NCBI RefSeq assembly: GCF_030063135.1
Contig: NZ_JASISO010000044.1
Location: 1-64,000 of the forward strand
From: Streptomyces sp. G-G2
GTDB lineage: Bacteria > Actinomycetota > Actinomycetes > Streptomycetales > Streptomycetaceae
Length of the DNA stretch: 64,000 nucleotides
Direction of reading: 5' to 3'
This document shows, piece by piece, positions 45,545 through 54,723 of this stretch (position 1 is the stretch's first letter; each line of letters opens with the position of its first letter). The position numbers and the translations under genes were made by a program. Below the pieces are notes generated by a model that saw only the letters and a program-made list of their open reading frames with translations, was not told where the DNA came from and ran no database searches.

Positions 45545-46813
45545 ATGGCTGAGCCCGCCGCCCCCCAGGCCACCGCAGCGACGCTGCTGTGCCACCCCCG
45601 GTTGTGGCTGGTGCCCGCGGTCCTCACGGGGCTGCTCGCCCTGCTGCTGTCCCTGCTGTACATGGGCGGCATCGTCAACCCCAACCAGGAACTGCACGAC
45701 CTGCCCATCGCCCTCGTCAACGACGACACCGGCAAGCCGCCGGCCGGGCAGAGGGAGAACCTCGGCGCACAGGTCACGGCCGCGATCGCGGCGGACACCG
45801 GGGGCGGCAAGGCCGGGTGGCGCGCGCTCACCCGCGCCCGGGCACAGGAACAGCTCGACTCAGGCAAGGTCTACGGCGCCCTGGTCGTCCCGGCCGGCTT
45901 CACGGACGCCGTCACCGCCCTCACCACCTCCGGGGCCGCCCGACAGCCGGCGATCACCGTACTCACCAACCCCGGCAAGGGCAGCCTCGGCTCCTCCCTC
46001 GCCGGCCAGATCACGACCAAGGCCGCGCACCAGGCGTCCTTGACCATCGGGAAACAGCTCACCGCGGCGGCCGGCGCGCAGGCGAGCCCCACCGTGAAGG
46101 TGCTGCTCGCCGACCCGGTGAACGTGATCACCCAGGTCGGCCACCCCATCGGCACCAGCAGCGGCCTCGGGCTGACGGCCTTCTACTACACCCTGCTGCT
46201 CGTGCTGGCCGGGTTCATGGGCGGCAACGTCATCAGCAACGGCGTCGACACCGCCCTCGGCTACGCGGACAACGAGATCGGCCCCTGGCACACCCGGCGC
46301 CCCACCGTGCCGATCAACCGCACCCAGACGCTGCTGCTGAAGATGGTGATGACCGCGGGCATCATGCTCGTCAGTGCCTCGCTGGTCCTCCTCGCCTGCG
46401 TCACCTTCCTCGGCATGGACGCGTCCCATCTGCCGCTGCTGTGGATCTACTCGTACTGCGCGGCCCTCGCCGTCGGCCTGGGCGTGCAGGCCATCAACGC
46501 CGCGTTCGGCGGGATCGGCCAGCTGGTGTCGATGTTCGTGTTCATCGTCCTGGGCCTGCCCTCGTCGGGCGCCACCGTGCCTCTGCAAGCGGTACCCGGC
46601 TTCTACCGCTTCCTGTCCCACTTCGAGCCCATGCGGCAGCTCAGCGACGGGGTGCGCGCGATCCTCTACTTCGACGCCCGCGGCGATGCGGGGCTCACCC
46701 GCTCCTGGGTCATGATCGTGCTCGGCGCCGTCCTCGCCCTGCTCTTCGGCTTCGCGATGACCGCGTACTACGACCGCAAGGGGCACAAGCGCCTCACCCC
46801 TCAGCCCGCCTGA
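45545..46813 (+). CDS. DUF3533/YhgE-Pip-like membrane protein
   Basis: The 422-residue protein has an N-terminal membrane helix (LWLVPAVLTGLLALLLSLLY), an extracytoplasmic domain beginning LPIALVNDDTGKP, and five to six C-terminal helices. This is the ABC-2-permease-like layout of DUF3533 and YhgE/Pip proteins, which are linked in other bacteria to export or to phage infection. ATG 45545 has GGAG upstream. It is not next to an ATPase. The transported substrate, if any, is unknown. Confidence 0.8.
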   Translation: MAEPAAPQATAATLLCHPRLWLVPAVLTGLLALLLSLLYMGGIVNPNQELHDLPIALVNDDTGKPPAGQRENLGAQVTAAIAADTGGGKAGWRALTRARAQEQLDSGKVYGALVVPAGFTDAVTALTTSGAARQPAITVLTNPGKGSLGSSLAGQITTKAAHQASLTIGKQLTAAAGAQASPTVKVLLADPVNVITQVGHPIGTSSGLGLTAFYYTLLLVLAGFMGGNVISNGVDTALGYADNEIGPWHTRRPTVPINRTQTLLLKMVMTAGIMLVSASLVLLACVTFLGMDASHLPLLWIYSYCAALAVGLGVQAINAAFGGIGQLVSMFVFIVLGLPSSGATVPLQAVPGFYRFLSHFEPMRQLSDGVRAILYFDARGDAGLTRSWVMIVLGAVLALLFGFAMTAYYDRKGHKRLTPQPA

Positions 46814-46961
46814 CCCCCCGGACCGGCGCGGTTCACCTTCCGACGGCGTTCATCGAGGCGGTCGCGGCGCCGCGAGGACGGCAGCGCTCGCGACGAGGAT
46901 GGTGCTTGCAGTTCCCGCTCAAGGCCCCCTCGTCGGTCGGGTCGGTGCGGATCACAGCCGC

Positions 46962-47798
46962 TCAGTCGTGGGCGCCGACGTCCACGGGCGGTTCGGGGTC
47001 GGTGGAGGTCAGCTCCGGCTCCAAGCCGTCCGCCACCGCCGCGCGCGGCAGCCCGGTGTCGGCCCGCCAGGCCTGGAAGACGAGCGACGTGGCGGTGACC
47101 ACGACAAGTCCCAGCAGCCAGCCGCCGACGACATCGCTCACCCAGTGCACGCCCAGTGCGACCCGGGTGTAGCCCACACCCACCACCGTGGTCACGGCGA
47201 GTACCCAGGCCAGCGGGCGCCAGGCCCGGGACACCATCGGGAGCAGGACCAGCAGCAGCACGGCGCAGGACGTGGTGGCCGTCATCGCGTGGCCGGAGGG
47301 GAAGGAGAAGCCGGGCGCGTGCGAGACCGGATCGGGCAGCTGCGGCCGGGCCCGCTCCACCGCGTTCTTGACCAGCAGGCCGATCTGGCTGCTGGAGAGG
47401 GCGGTGACGGCCGCCCACGCGGCCAGCCGCCAGGCACGGCGGATCAGCAGCCACACCACCAGCGCGGCCACGAGCAGCCGCATCGTGACCGGGTCCCACA
47501 GGACGCCCGTGAGGAACTCCAGCACGCGCACCCACGCCGGGTGGGCGAGGGCGCTCTCGTGCAGCCGCTGCGCCGCACCCCGGTCGAGCCGGTACAGCGG
47601 GGGCCACCCGGACTGGACGAGCACCAGGGCGAGGGCGAAGGGTACAGCCGCCACCGCGGCGGCGGCCGCGGCCAGGACCAGCCGGGTGCCGTAGGCCGCG
47701 TCGGGCCCGGAGTGGCGGGCGAGGAAGGCCCCGAGGGGCCGGACGGACCGGGCGGCCCACCGGGGTCGCCCGGGTTGCCGGGTGGTGCGCTGAGCCAT
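46962..47798 (-). CDS. PAP2-family membrane phosphatase
   Basis: The 278-residue membrane protein carries the three phosphatase motifs: KNAVERARPQLP, FSFPSGHAM, and RVALGVHWVSDVVGG. Six helices are visible. It probably dephosphorylates a lipid phosphate such as phosphatidate or an isoprenyl pyrophosphate on the outer face. It lies in a same-strand group with a YihY-type protein and a PAP2-diacylglycerol kinase fusion, suggesting work on lipid phosphate turnover. Confidence 0.9.
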   Translation of the reverse strand: MAQRTTRQPGRPRWAARSVRPLGAFLARHSGPDAAYGTRLVLAAAAAAVAAVPFALALVLVQSGWPPLYRLDRGAAQRLHESALAHPAWVRVLEFLTGVLWDPVTMRLLVAALVVWLLIRRAWRLAAWAAVTALSSSQIGLLVKNAVERARPQLPDPVSHAPGFSFPSGHAMTATTSCAVLLLVLLPMVSRAWRPLAWVLAVTTVVGVGYTRVALGVHWVSDVVGGWLLGLVVVTATSLVFQAWRADTGLPRAAVADGLEPELTSTDPEPPVDVGAHD

Positions 47799-47864
47799 GG
47801 TGGCGGCGCCTCCGTTCGGGTCGGAAGGGTCTGCGGTGGGCCGGGGCCGCCGGGCGCCGGGCGC

Positions 47865-48818
47865 TCAGACGCCCGGGTCCGGTGTGATCGGACCCTTGAC
47901 CCCGGCGCGTACGGCTTCCAGTTGGGCGGCGAACGACAGCCCGAGGAAGAGGGCCATCGAGGTGAGGTAGGACCACAGCAGTAGGGACATGACCGCGCTG
48001 AGCGGCCCGTACACACTGTTGAAGGAGCCGCTCGCGCCGACGTACAGGCTCAGCCCCCACGTGGCCGTGAGCCACAGCACCAGGTAGACCACGGCGCCGA
48101 AGGCCAGCCAGGTGTAGCCGGGCTGGGCGCGGCGCGGGGAGAGCCGGAAGACCGCGCTCGTGGCCAGTACCGCCAGCAGGACCCCGACGGGCCAGCGCAG
48201 GATCTCCCACGCGCGGGTGGTGTCGGGGCCGAGCTGGTAGACCTCGGCCACCGCCCGCGTGAGGTCGTGACCGAGGACGGTGAGGATGAAGCTGAGCCCC
48301 AGCGGGAAGCCGGCCAGGGCGGCCATGAGCAGGCCGCGGGTGTATTTGCGCAGGAACGGCCGGTCACGCTCGTTGCCGTATATGCGGTTCGCGCCGCGCT
48401 CGACCTGGCAGAGCCCGGTGGTGACGTTGACCATGGAGAACAGCAGGCCGAGCCAGAGCGCGGCCTGGCCGCCGCCGCCCCCGTGGCGGCGGCTCTGGTC
48501 CAGGGCGTCGTCGACGAGATCCTGGCTGGGACCGCTGGTGGTCTGGCGGATCGTCAGCTCGACGACACGGCCGATCTCCTCGGAGTGCAGTACGCCGGAC
48601 AGGCCGACGGCCGCGATGGCCAGCGGAACGAGGGTCAGTACGGTCTGGAGGGCGAGCGCGCGGGAGTGGCTGAAGCCGTCGGCGTAGCGGAAGCGCACGA
48701 AGGAGTCGCGCGCCAGGCTCCAGCCCCCGTAGCGGCGCAGGGCCGCCCAGGCCTCGTCGGCCGACAGCTCCTCACCCTCTACGTCGCGTCTCTGCGGAAC
48801 CCGTGTCGCGGTGCCCAT
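47865..48818 (-). CDS. YihY/BrkB-family membrane protein
   Basis: The 317-residue protein has a cytoplasmic N-terminus and six membrane helices with the family segments SHSRALALQTVLTLVPLAIA and YGPLSAVMSLLLWSYLTSMA. The family was once misnamed ribonuclease BN; the true role is uncertain, possibly in envelope or lipid transport. It is 66 bases upstream of the PAP2 phosphatase on the same strand. Confidence 0.88.
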   Translation of the reverse strand: MGTATRVPQRRDVEGEELSADEAWAALRRYGGWSLARDSFVRFRYADGFSHSRALALQTVLTLVPLAIAAVGLSGVLHSEEIGRVVELTIRQTTSGPSQDLVDDALDQSRRHGGGGGQAALWLGLLFSMVNVTTGLCQVERGANRIYGNERDRPFLRKYTRGLLMAALAGFPLGLSFILTVLGHDLTRAVAEVYQLGPDTTRAWEILRWPVGVLLAVLATSAVFRLSPRRAQPGYTWLAFGAVVYLVLWLTATWGLSLYVGASGSFNSVYGPLSAVMSLLLWSYLTSMALFLGLSFAAQLEAVRAGVKGPITPDPGV

Positions 48819-48871
48819 CGTCTCCCTGCCTGCCTGTGTCTGTCGTGGCGTGTGCCGTCCGGTACGGGAGT

Positions 48872-50641
48872 TCAGTGGTGCGGGGCGAGGCTCGGGCTCG
48901 GGTCCGCGCTCGGGTCCTCGTCGGCGCCGTCCCGCAGCCGCCCGCGCGCCGCGGGCAGCGCCGCGGGCAGCGCCGCGGGCCGTACGTCGCCGGGCAGCAC
49001 CCGGGGCAGCCGTACGCGCAGGGCGCCCGGCTCGATCTCGGCGCTGAGGCGGGCGCCGGACGCGATGCCGTCCCCGTCGATCTCCCGGGGCTGCGGAGCG
49101 GCGCAGTGGATGTCGACCCGGGTGGCGCTGAAGTACTCCAGCGCGCCCCCTGCCGTGCCTCCTGCCGCTGCCCCTGCTCCGGGCCCGTCGGAGACCGGTT
49201 TCCGCAGGGCCCGCCCGGTGAGGTGGGCGGCGGCCGCCAGCCAGCCCGAAGGGCCCTCGGGTGCGAACAGCACCACGTCGAAGCGGCCGTTGTCCGCCCG
49301 GGCCTGCGGCAGCAGCGGCAGGCCGCCCTGGAGCACGCCGACATTGCCGATCACCGCCATCCGGGCCCGGCGCCGCAGCGGGCGCCCGCCGTCGAGCCGG
49401 ATCGTCAGCCGGATCCCGGGGTCACCGAGGTGGCGCAGGGCCGACACGACGTAGGCGGCCCAGCCCAGCCGGGACTTCAGGCGCGGCGAGGTGTCCTGGA
49501 CCATGGCCGCGTCGAAACCGACGCCCGCCATCACCACGAACCGGGTCGGCTCGATGCCGTCTCCCTGCACCCGGCCCACGTCGATGCCGTGGCTGTCGCC
49601 CGAGAGGGCCTGCTCCAGGGCGGTCACCGGGTCCAGGGCGAGCCCCAGGTTCCGGGCGAGGAGGTTGCCCGTACCGCACGGCACGACGGCCAGGTCGGTG
49701 CCGGAGCCCGCCAGTAGTTCGGCGCAGGCGCGGACCGTGCCGTCGCCCCCGCAGACCACGACGAGCACGACCGGCTCGGCGGCGAGCTCCGCGGCGAGCT
49801 CCCCGCACGGGAGTTCCTCGGTCGTCAGGATCCACCGCTGCTCGGCGATACCGTGCCGGTCCAGCACGGCCCGTACCCGGTCGGCGAGTTCGGCGTCGCA
49901 TCCGTGCGGATGCCGCACGACGACGGTACGTCCGGCCCTCGGGGAGGCCGCGGAGGCCGTCCCCCGCGGCTCCGGGGCCCGGCGGTGGGCGGCCAGCAGG
50001 ACAGTTCCGAGCACGGCCAGCGTCACCGCGCCGTTGAACAGGCCGCCCAGCACGTCGGAGGGGTGGTGCATCCCCCGGTACAGCCGGGACCCCGCCACCG
50101 CGAGCGGTACCAGCAGCAGGATCGCGGCGACGGGCCGGCGCCAGGAGCCGCGTACCCGCACCAGAGTGATCACGGCCAGGCCCCCGTACAGGGCCACGGA
50201 TGCGCCGACGTGCCCCGAGGGGAAGCTGGAGGTGGGCGGCGCGAGGTCGAGGTGGGGCACGCCGGGGCGCGGCCGTTCCACGGCCATCGTCACGAGGAGG
50301 AACATCGCGGACTGGAGGGCGACCGAGCCGGCGAGGAACCCCGCATCGGCCCACCGCGGCGCCGACGGAACCAGCAGCAGCGCCAGCACGCAGACCAGCG
50401 TCAGACTGGTGACCACCTGGGTGCTCGCCAGCAGCGAGAACCACTCCGTGGCCCAGGTGGCGGCCGCCCCGCGGTGTGCGGCGAGGAACCGGTTGACCCC
50501 GTCCTCCGCGGACAGCGGCCAGTACCCGGCGAGTGGGCCGGTCACCGACCGGCCCACGGTCATCAGCAGCGCCACGTTCACTGGCAGTACCAGCAGGAGC
50601 CAGATCCGTCTCGCGGCCATGGGGCCGCTGCCGCGCGTCAT
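48872..50641 (-). CDS. PAP2 phosphatase fused to diacylglycerol kinase
   Basis: The 589-residue protein joins an N-terminal PAP2 membrane phosphatase (about 1-225; ERPRPGVPH, SFPSGHVGAS, YRGMHHPSDVLGG) to a cytoplasmic lipid kinase domain (about 240-580; VCGGDGTVRAC and PCGTGNLLARN). One half can make, the other remove, lipid phosphates across the membrane. The ATG at 50641 overlaps the stop of the small upstream gene as ATGA, which supports this start over the Met at 50620. The natural lipid is unknown. Confidence 0.9.
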   Translation of the reverse strand: MTRGSGPMAARRIWLLLVLPVNVALLMTVGRSVTGPLAGYWPLSAEDGVNRFLAAHRGAAATWATEWFSLLASTQVVTSLTLVCVLALLLVPSAPRWADAGFLAGSVALQSAMFLLVTMAVERPRPGVPHLDLAPPTSSFPSGHVGASVALYGGLAVITLVRVRGSWRRPVAAILLLVPLAVAGSRLYRGMHHPSDVLGGLFNGAVTLAVLGTVLLAAHRRAPEPRGTASAASPRAGRTVVVRHPHGCDAELADRVRAVLDRHGIAEQRWILTTEELPCGELAAELAAEPVVLVVVCGGDGTVRACAELLAGSGTDLAVVPCGTGNLLARNLGLALDPVTALEQALSGDSHGIDVGRVQGDGIEPTRFVVMAGVGFDAAMVQDTSPRLKSRLGWAAYVVSALRHLGDPGIRLTIRLDGGRPLRRRARMAVIGNVGVLQGGLPLLPQARADNGRFDVVLFAPEGPSGWLAAAAHLTGRALRKPVSDGPGAGAAAGGTAGGALEYFSATRVDIHCAAPQPREIDGDGIASGARLSAEIEPGALRVRLPRVLPGDVRPAALPAALPAARGRLRDGADEDPSADPSPSLAPHH

Positions 50642-50805
50642 GCGGCGACCGCCGTCGGCGCACAGGAGGCGACCTCCAGCTCACGGCGCGTACCAGCCGC
50701 GCCCCCGGACTCGCTCCCGCGCTCACTCTCACGCCCGTGTTCGTACAGCGCGCCGAGCTCCTCGTAGCGCAGGAGAAGTGCCTGCGCGCGGGTGGGGGAA
50801 GACAT
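50638..50805 (-). CDS. Small DUF5133-like protein coupled to the lipid kinase
   Basis: The 55-residue frame begins MSSPTRAQALLLRYEELGALY and ends RRELEVASCAPTAVAA. The 'RYE.L...' start and 'RR.LE..S' middle resemble small DUF5133 proteins of Streptomyces. AAGGGG precedes the ATG, and the stop overlaps the next start as ATGA, so it is translationally coupled to the PAP2-kinase fusion. The function is unknown. Confidence 0.6.
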   Translation of the reverse strand: MSSPTRAQALLLRYEELGALYEHGRESERGSESGGAAGTRRELEVASCAPTAVAA

Positions 50806-50978
50806 CACCGTGGAACCCCTTCAGTTCACCGAACGTTGTCCCCCGCTTGCCCGCGAATGACCCGCCGATGCGTCCCACCGGCTTGCGTCCCACCGCCGAG
50901 GCGCCGACGCAGCCGGGCCGGCCATCGCCCCACACGCCTCGCGGACTCGCCGCCCGGTCCGGGTGCGTCCCGCGTGCA

Positions 50979-51000
50979 CACAGTTGGGGGTCCAACTGTG
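50979..51000. promoter_or_regulatory. 9-bp inverted repeat upstream of the MHS transporter
   Basis: CACAGTTGG and CCAACTGTG are exact complements around GGGT. It lies 88 bases before the transporter start in the 282-base divergent region. It could be an operator, for example for the downstream PucR-type regulator, or a short mRNA hairpin. Confidence 0.5.
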
Positions 51001-51087
51001 GTGGTCTCCCACATAGCTGCCTGACCTGGGCTTTCCTACGGTGTGGCGACACGGAATCGTCCCCTCACCCAGTCGGAAGTGGTATCC

Positions 51088-52569
51088 ATGGCCGCCGCTG
51101 CATCCGCTCCCCCAACTCCCGCCAGCATCAAGCGCGTCGTCGCCGCGAGCCTCATCGGCACGACCATCGAGTGGTACGACTTCTTCCTCTACGGGACCGC
51201 CGCCGCGCTGGTCTTCAACAAGTTGTTCTTCCCCACCGCCGACCCGCTCACGGGGACGCTGATCGCGTTCCTCACCTACGCCATCGGGTTTCTGGCCCGG
51301 CCGCTCGGCGGTGTGGTGTTCGGGCACTTCGGGGACACGTTCGGGCGCAAGAAGCTGCTGGTGCTCAGCCTGCTGATGATGGGCGGGGCGACCTTCGCCA
51401 TGGGGCTGCTGCCCACGCACGCCAGTATCGGGGTCGGCGCGCCGGTCCTGCTCACGCTGCTGCGGCTGGTCCAGGGGTTCGCCCTCGGCGGTGAGTGGGG
51501 TGGCGCCGTACTGATCGTCTCCGAGCACGGCGGCGACCGGCACCGCGGCTTCTGGGCCTCCTGGCCGCAGTCCGGAGCTCCCGGCGGGAACCTGCTGGCC
51601 ACCGGGGTGCTCGCGCTGCTCGCCGCCGTGCAGTCGGACGCCACCTTCCTGGCCTGGGGATGGCGGATACCGTTCCTGCTGTCCGGTGTGCTGGTGGCCG
51701 TCGGACTGTGGATCCGGCTCTCCGTCTCCGAGTCGCCCGTCTTCCTCGCCGCCCAGGCCAAGGCCGCGGCGGAGAGCGCCGAGAACGGCGAGCATCCCGA
51801 CCACGTTGAACGGGCGCCCGTCGTACGGGTGTTCCGCGAGGACTGGCGTCAGGTGCTCACCGCCATCGGCACCCGGTTTGGCGAGAACATCTCGTACTAC
51901 GTCCTCACCTCCTTCCTCCTCGTGTACGTCACCGTGCACCTCGGCCTGCCCAAGACCACCGCGCTGGACGCGGTCCTGATCGGCTCCGCCGTCCACTTCG
52001 TCACCATCCCCGCGTGGGGCGCACTGTCCGACCGCGTCGGCCGCCGCCCGGTCACCCTCATCGGCTCGGCCGGGATGGCCGTGTGGGCGTTCGCCTTCTT
52101 CGCGCTCCTCGACACCAAGTCCCCCACCGTCATCACCCTGGCCGTCACGGCCGGGCTCCTGCTGCACGGGGCCATGTACGGACCGCAGGCGGCCTTCATC
52201 TCCGAGATGTTCGACACCAAGGTCCGCTACTCCGGGGCCTCGATGGGCTCGCAGCTCGCCTCGATCGTCGCGGGGGCCCTGGCGCCGATCATCGCCGTCG
52301 AGCTGCTCAAGGACTACGGCTCCTCGGTCCCGGTATCGATCTACCTGAGCGCGGCAGCCGTGATCACCACTCTTACGGTCGCCTTCGCGAAGGAGACCCG
52401 TGGCCGCGACCTGACGCGTACCGTGAGCCGCACCTCGGCGCCCGGCCCGCACGGCGCGGACAAGCCGGGCAGTACGGACGGCGCGAGTGGCACGGCCAGC
52501 ACGAAGGGTACGAAGGGTGTGTCCGGGCTGTCGGACCGGGCCACCACACAGACCCGGCGCGCCGTCTGA
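51088..52569 (+). CDS. MHS-family metabolite:proton symporter (MFS)
   Basis: The 493-residue protein has twelve hydrophobic helices and the MHS signature GTTIEWYDFFLYGTAAAL near its first helix. GHFGDTFGRKKLL lies between helices 2 and 3. Relatives import organic acids, shikimate or betaines with protons. ATG 51088 has GGAAG upstream; a GTG at 51043 is the alternative. A short gap separates it from a PucR-type regulator and an SDR oxidoreductase on the same strand, suggesting an uptake-and-oxidation unit for one compound. Confidence 0.9.
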   Translation: MAAAASAPPTPASIKRVVAASLIGTTIEWYDFFLYGTAAALVFNKLFFPTADPLTGTLIAFLTYAIGFLARPLGGVVFGHFGDTFGRKKLLVLSLLMMGGATFAMGLLPTHASIGVGAPVLLTLLRLVQGFALGGEWGGAVLIVSEHGGDRHRGFWASWPQSGAPGGNLLATGVLALLAAVQSDATFLAWGWRIPFLLSGVLVAVGLWIRLSVSESPVFLAAQAKAAAESAENGEHPDHVERAPVVRVFREDWRQVLTAIGTRFGENISYYVLTSFLLVYVTVHLGLPKTTALDAVLIGSAVHFVTIPAWGALSDRVGRRPVTLIGSAGMAVWAFAFFALLDTKSPTVITLAVTAGLLLHGAMYGPQAAFISEMFDTKVRYSGASMGSQLASIVAGALAPIIAVELLKDYGSSVPVSIYLSAAAVITTLTVAFAKETRGRDLTRTVSRTSAPGPHGADKPGSTDGASGTASTKGTKGVSGLSDRATTQTRRAV

Positions 52570-52608
52570 TCCGGCGCGTGCGGTGCACCGAAGGGGAGGA
52601 CGGCCCGC

Positions 52609-54723
52609 ATGACGACGGTGAGGACGGGAGGCACCGGACCGGTCGCGGGCACACCGCGGGCCCTGCTGGACCTGCTCGAACTGCTGGGCCGCGGAGCCCC
52701 GTCGGAGCACTTCGCCCGGCCCGCGGCGGCTGCCCGCGCGGCCGGGGCGGGCCCCGTGGAGCTGGAAATAGTCGAGGAGGCCACCCGGGTCGCCCTCGGC
52801 ATCCGCCGCACCCTCGACCAGCACCGGCGCCGCGAGGCGGAGCTGACCGCGCTGTTCGACACCGCCGGGGACCTGGCGGCCCTGCGCGATCCGGACGCCG
52901 TACTGCGGGCCATCGTCCACCGGTCCCGGATGCTGCTGGGTACGGACGTCACCTACCTCACCCTCAACGACCCGGGCGCCGGGGACACATACATGCGGGT
53001 CACGGACGGCTCGGTCTCGGCCGCCTTCCAGCAACTGCGCCTGGGCATGGGGGAAGGGCTCGGCGGCCTGGTCGCGCAGACCGCCCGCCCGTACGCGAGC
53101 GCCGACTACCGCACCGACAGCCGCTTCAAGCACACACCGGCCATCGACAGCGGGGTGCGCGAGGAGGGGCTGCGCGGGATCCTGGGGGTGCCGCTGCGCG
53201 TGGGCGACCGGGTCATCGGAGTGCTGTACGCCGCCGACCGCACCGTCCGTGACTTCGCGCCCGAGGCCGTCGCCCTGCTCTCCTCGCTCGCCGACCACGC
53301 GGCCGTCGCCATCGACGGCGCGCGGCTGCTGGAGGAAACCCGGTCCGCACTGGTCGAGTTGAACGCGGCGAACGAGACCGTACGCGCGCACAGCGAGGCG
53401 ATGCGGCTGGCCGCCGAGACACACGACCGGCTCACCGAACTGGTGCTGCGCGGCGCGGACACGGCCGATCTGGCCCGCGAGGTCGCCGCCCTGCTGGGCG
53501 GCGGGCTGGTGGTCCACGACCCGGACGGCGTCGAGCTGGCCCGGGTGGGATCGGAGCCGCCCGCCGTCCGGCCCGGCGTCCGCGGCCCGGTCGCCGCGCG
53601 GGCGGCGGGAGTCGCGGCCTCCCGCTCCGGTGGGCGCGCCGTCCCCGTGGACGGGATCTGGGTCTGCGCGGTGCTGGCCGGGCACGAACTCCTGGGCAGC
53701 ATCAGCCTGTCCGGCCGGGCCGACCTCTCGGACTCCGAGCGCCGGCTCTTCGAACGCACCGCGCTGGTCACGGCGTTGCTGCTGATGCTGCGCCGGTCCA
53801 CCGCCGAGGCCGAGGACCGGGTCCGCGGCGAGCTACTGGGTGATCTGCTGACCGCCGAGCACGGCGGCCGGGGCCGCGACAGCGGCAGCCGGACCCTGCG
53901 CGCCCGCAGGCTGGGGGTCGACCTGACCCGGCCGCACGCCGTTCTGGTGCTGCACTGCGACCCCGCGCTACGGGCCCGGCTGGCCGCGGAGGCGGGTCGC
54001 CGGGCGCGCTCCCTGAAGGGTCTCGCCGGGCTGTACGAGGGCCGGGTCGTCCTCGTCGCTCCGGCCGGGGCGGCTCCCGCCGGGGCGCCCGGCGCGTTGG
54101 CCCGGTCGCTGGCGGTGGAGCTGGGCGAGGGCCTGGGCTCCCCGGTGACCGTGGGGTCCGCCGGTCCCGAGCCGGGCCCCGCGTCCGGTCCACCGGCCGG
54201 GCCCGCGTCCGGTCCGACCGGGCCCGCCTCCGGTCCGGCCGGGCTGCCCGCCCTGTACGCCGAGGCGCTGCGCTGCCTGGAGGCCCTGCACGCCCTGGGG
54301 CACACCGGGCACGGCGCGGCCCTGCCCGACCTGGGGTTCCTCGGGATAATCCTGGGCGACCGCGGTGACGTGAGCGGGTACGTGGAGTTCGTACTCGGTC
54401 CCGTCCTCGACTACGACCGCCGACGGGGAACCGAACTGATCCGGACGCTGGAGGCGTACTACGCGCACGGCGCCAGCCTGGCCAAGGCCAAGGACGCGCT
54501 GCACGTCCACGTCAACACCGTCGTACAGCGGCTGGAGCGGATCCGGCGGCTCCTGGGCGAGACCTGGCACACCCCTTCGCGCGCCCTGGAAATCCAACTC
54601 GCCCTGCGCGTACACCGGGTGTCGGGCATCGCGAGGTACCCACCGCCGGAGCCGCCCGAGCCCCCGCGAGAACGGACCGGTGGCAGGGGGGAGACGCCAT
54701 GGGCCGACTCGACGGCAAGGTAG
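52609..54723 (+). CDS. GAF-PucR-type transcriptional regulator
   Basis: The 704-residue protein has an N-terminal GAF sensor domain (about 95-240; GLGGLVAQTARPYASADY and GVPLRVGDRVIGVLY), a PucR-type middle region and a C-terminal PucR HTH (LIRTLEAYYAHGASLAKAKD, then NTVVQRLERIRRLLGE). A Pro/Ala/Ser/Gly repeat linker lies near residues 520-545. PucR-type proteins activate catabolic genes on binding their substrate. Its neighbours, an MHS transporter and an SDR, are likely targets. Confidence 0.88.
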   Translation: MTTVRTGGTGPVAGTPRALLDLLELLGRGAPSEHFARPAAAARAAGAGPVELEIVEEATRVALGIRRTLDQHRRREAELTALFDTAGDLAALRDPDAVLRAIVHRSRMLLGTDVTYLTLNDPGAGDTYMRVTDGSVSAAFQQLRLGMGEGLGGLVAQTARPYASADYRTDSRFKHTPAIDSGVREEGLRGILGVPLRVGDRVIGVLYAADRTVRDFAPEAVALLSSLADHAAVAIDGARLLEETRSALVELNAANETVRAHSEAMRLAAETHDRLTELVLRGADTADLAREVAALLGGGLVVHDPDGVELARVGSEPPAVRPGVRGPVAARAAGVAASRSGGRAVPVDGIWVCAVLAGHELLGSISLSGRADLSDSERRLFERTALVTALLLMLRRSTAEAEDRVRGELLGDLLTAEHGGRGRDSGSRTLRARRLGVDLTRPHAVLVLHCDPALRARLAAEAGRRARSLKGLAGLYEGRVVLVAPAGAAPAGAPGALARSLAVELGEGLGSPVTVGSAGPEPGPASGPPAGPASGPTGPASGPAGLPALYAEALRCLEALHALGHTGHGAALPDLGFLGIILGDRGDVSGYVEFVLGPVLDYDRRRGTELIRTLEAYYAHGASLAKAKDALHVHVNTVVQRLERIRRLLGETWHTPSRALEIQLALRVHRVSGIARYPPPEPPEPPRERTGGRGETPWADSTAR

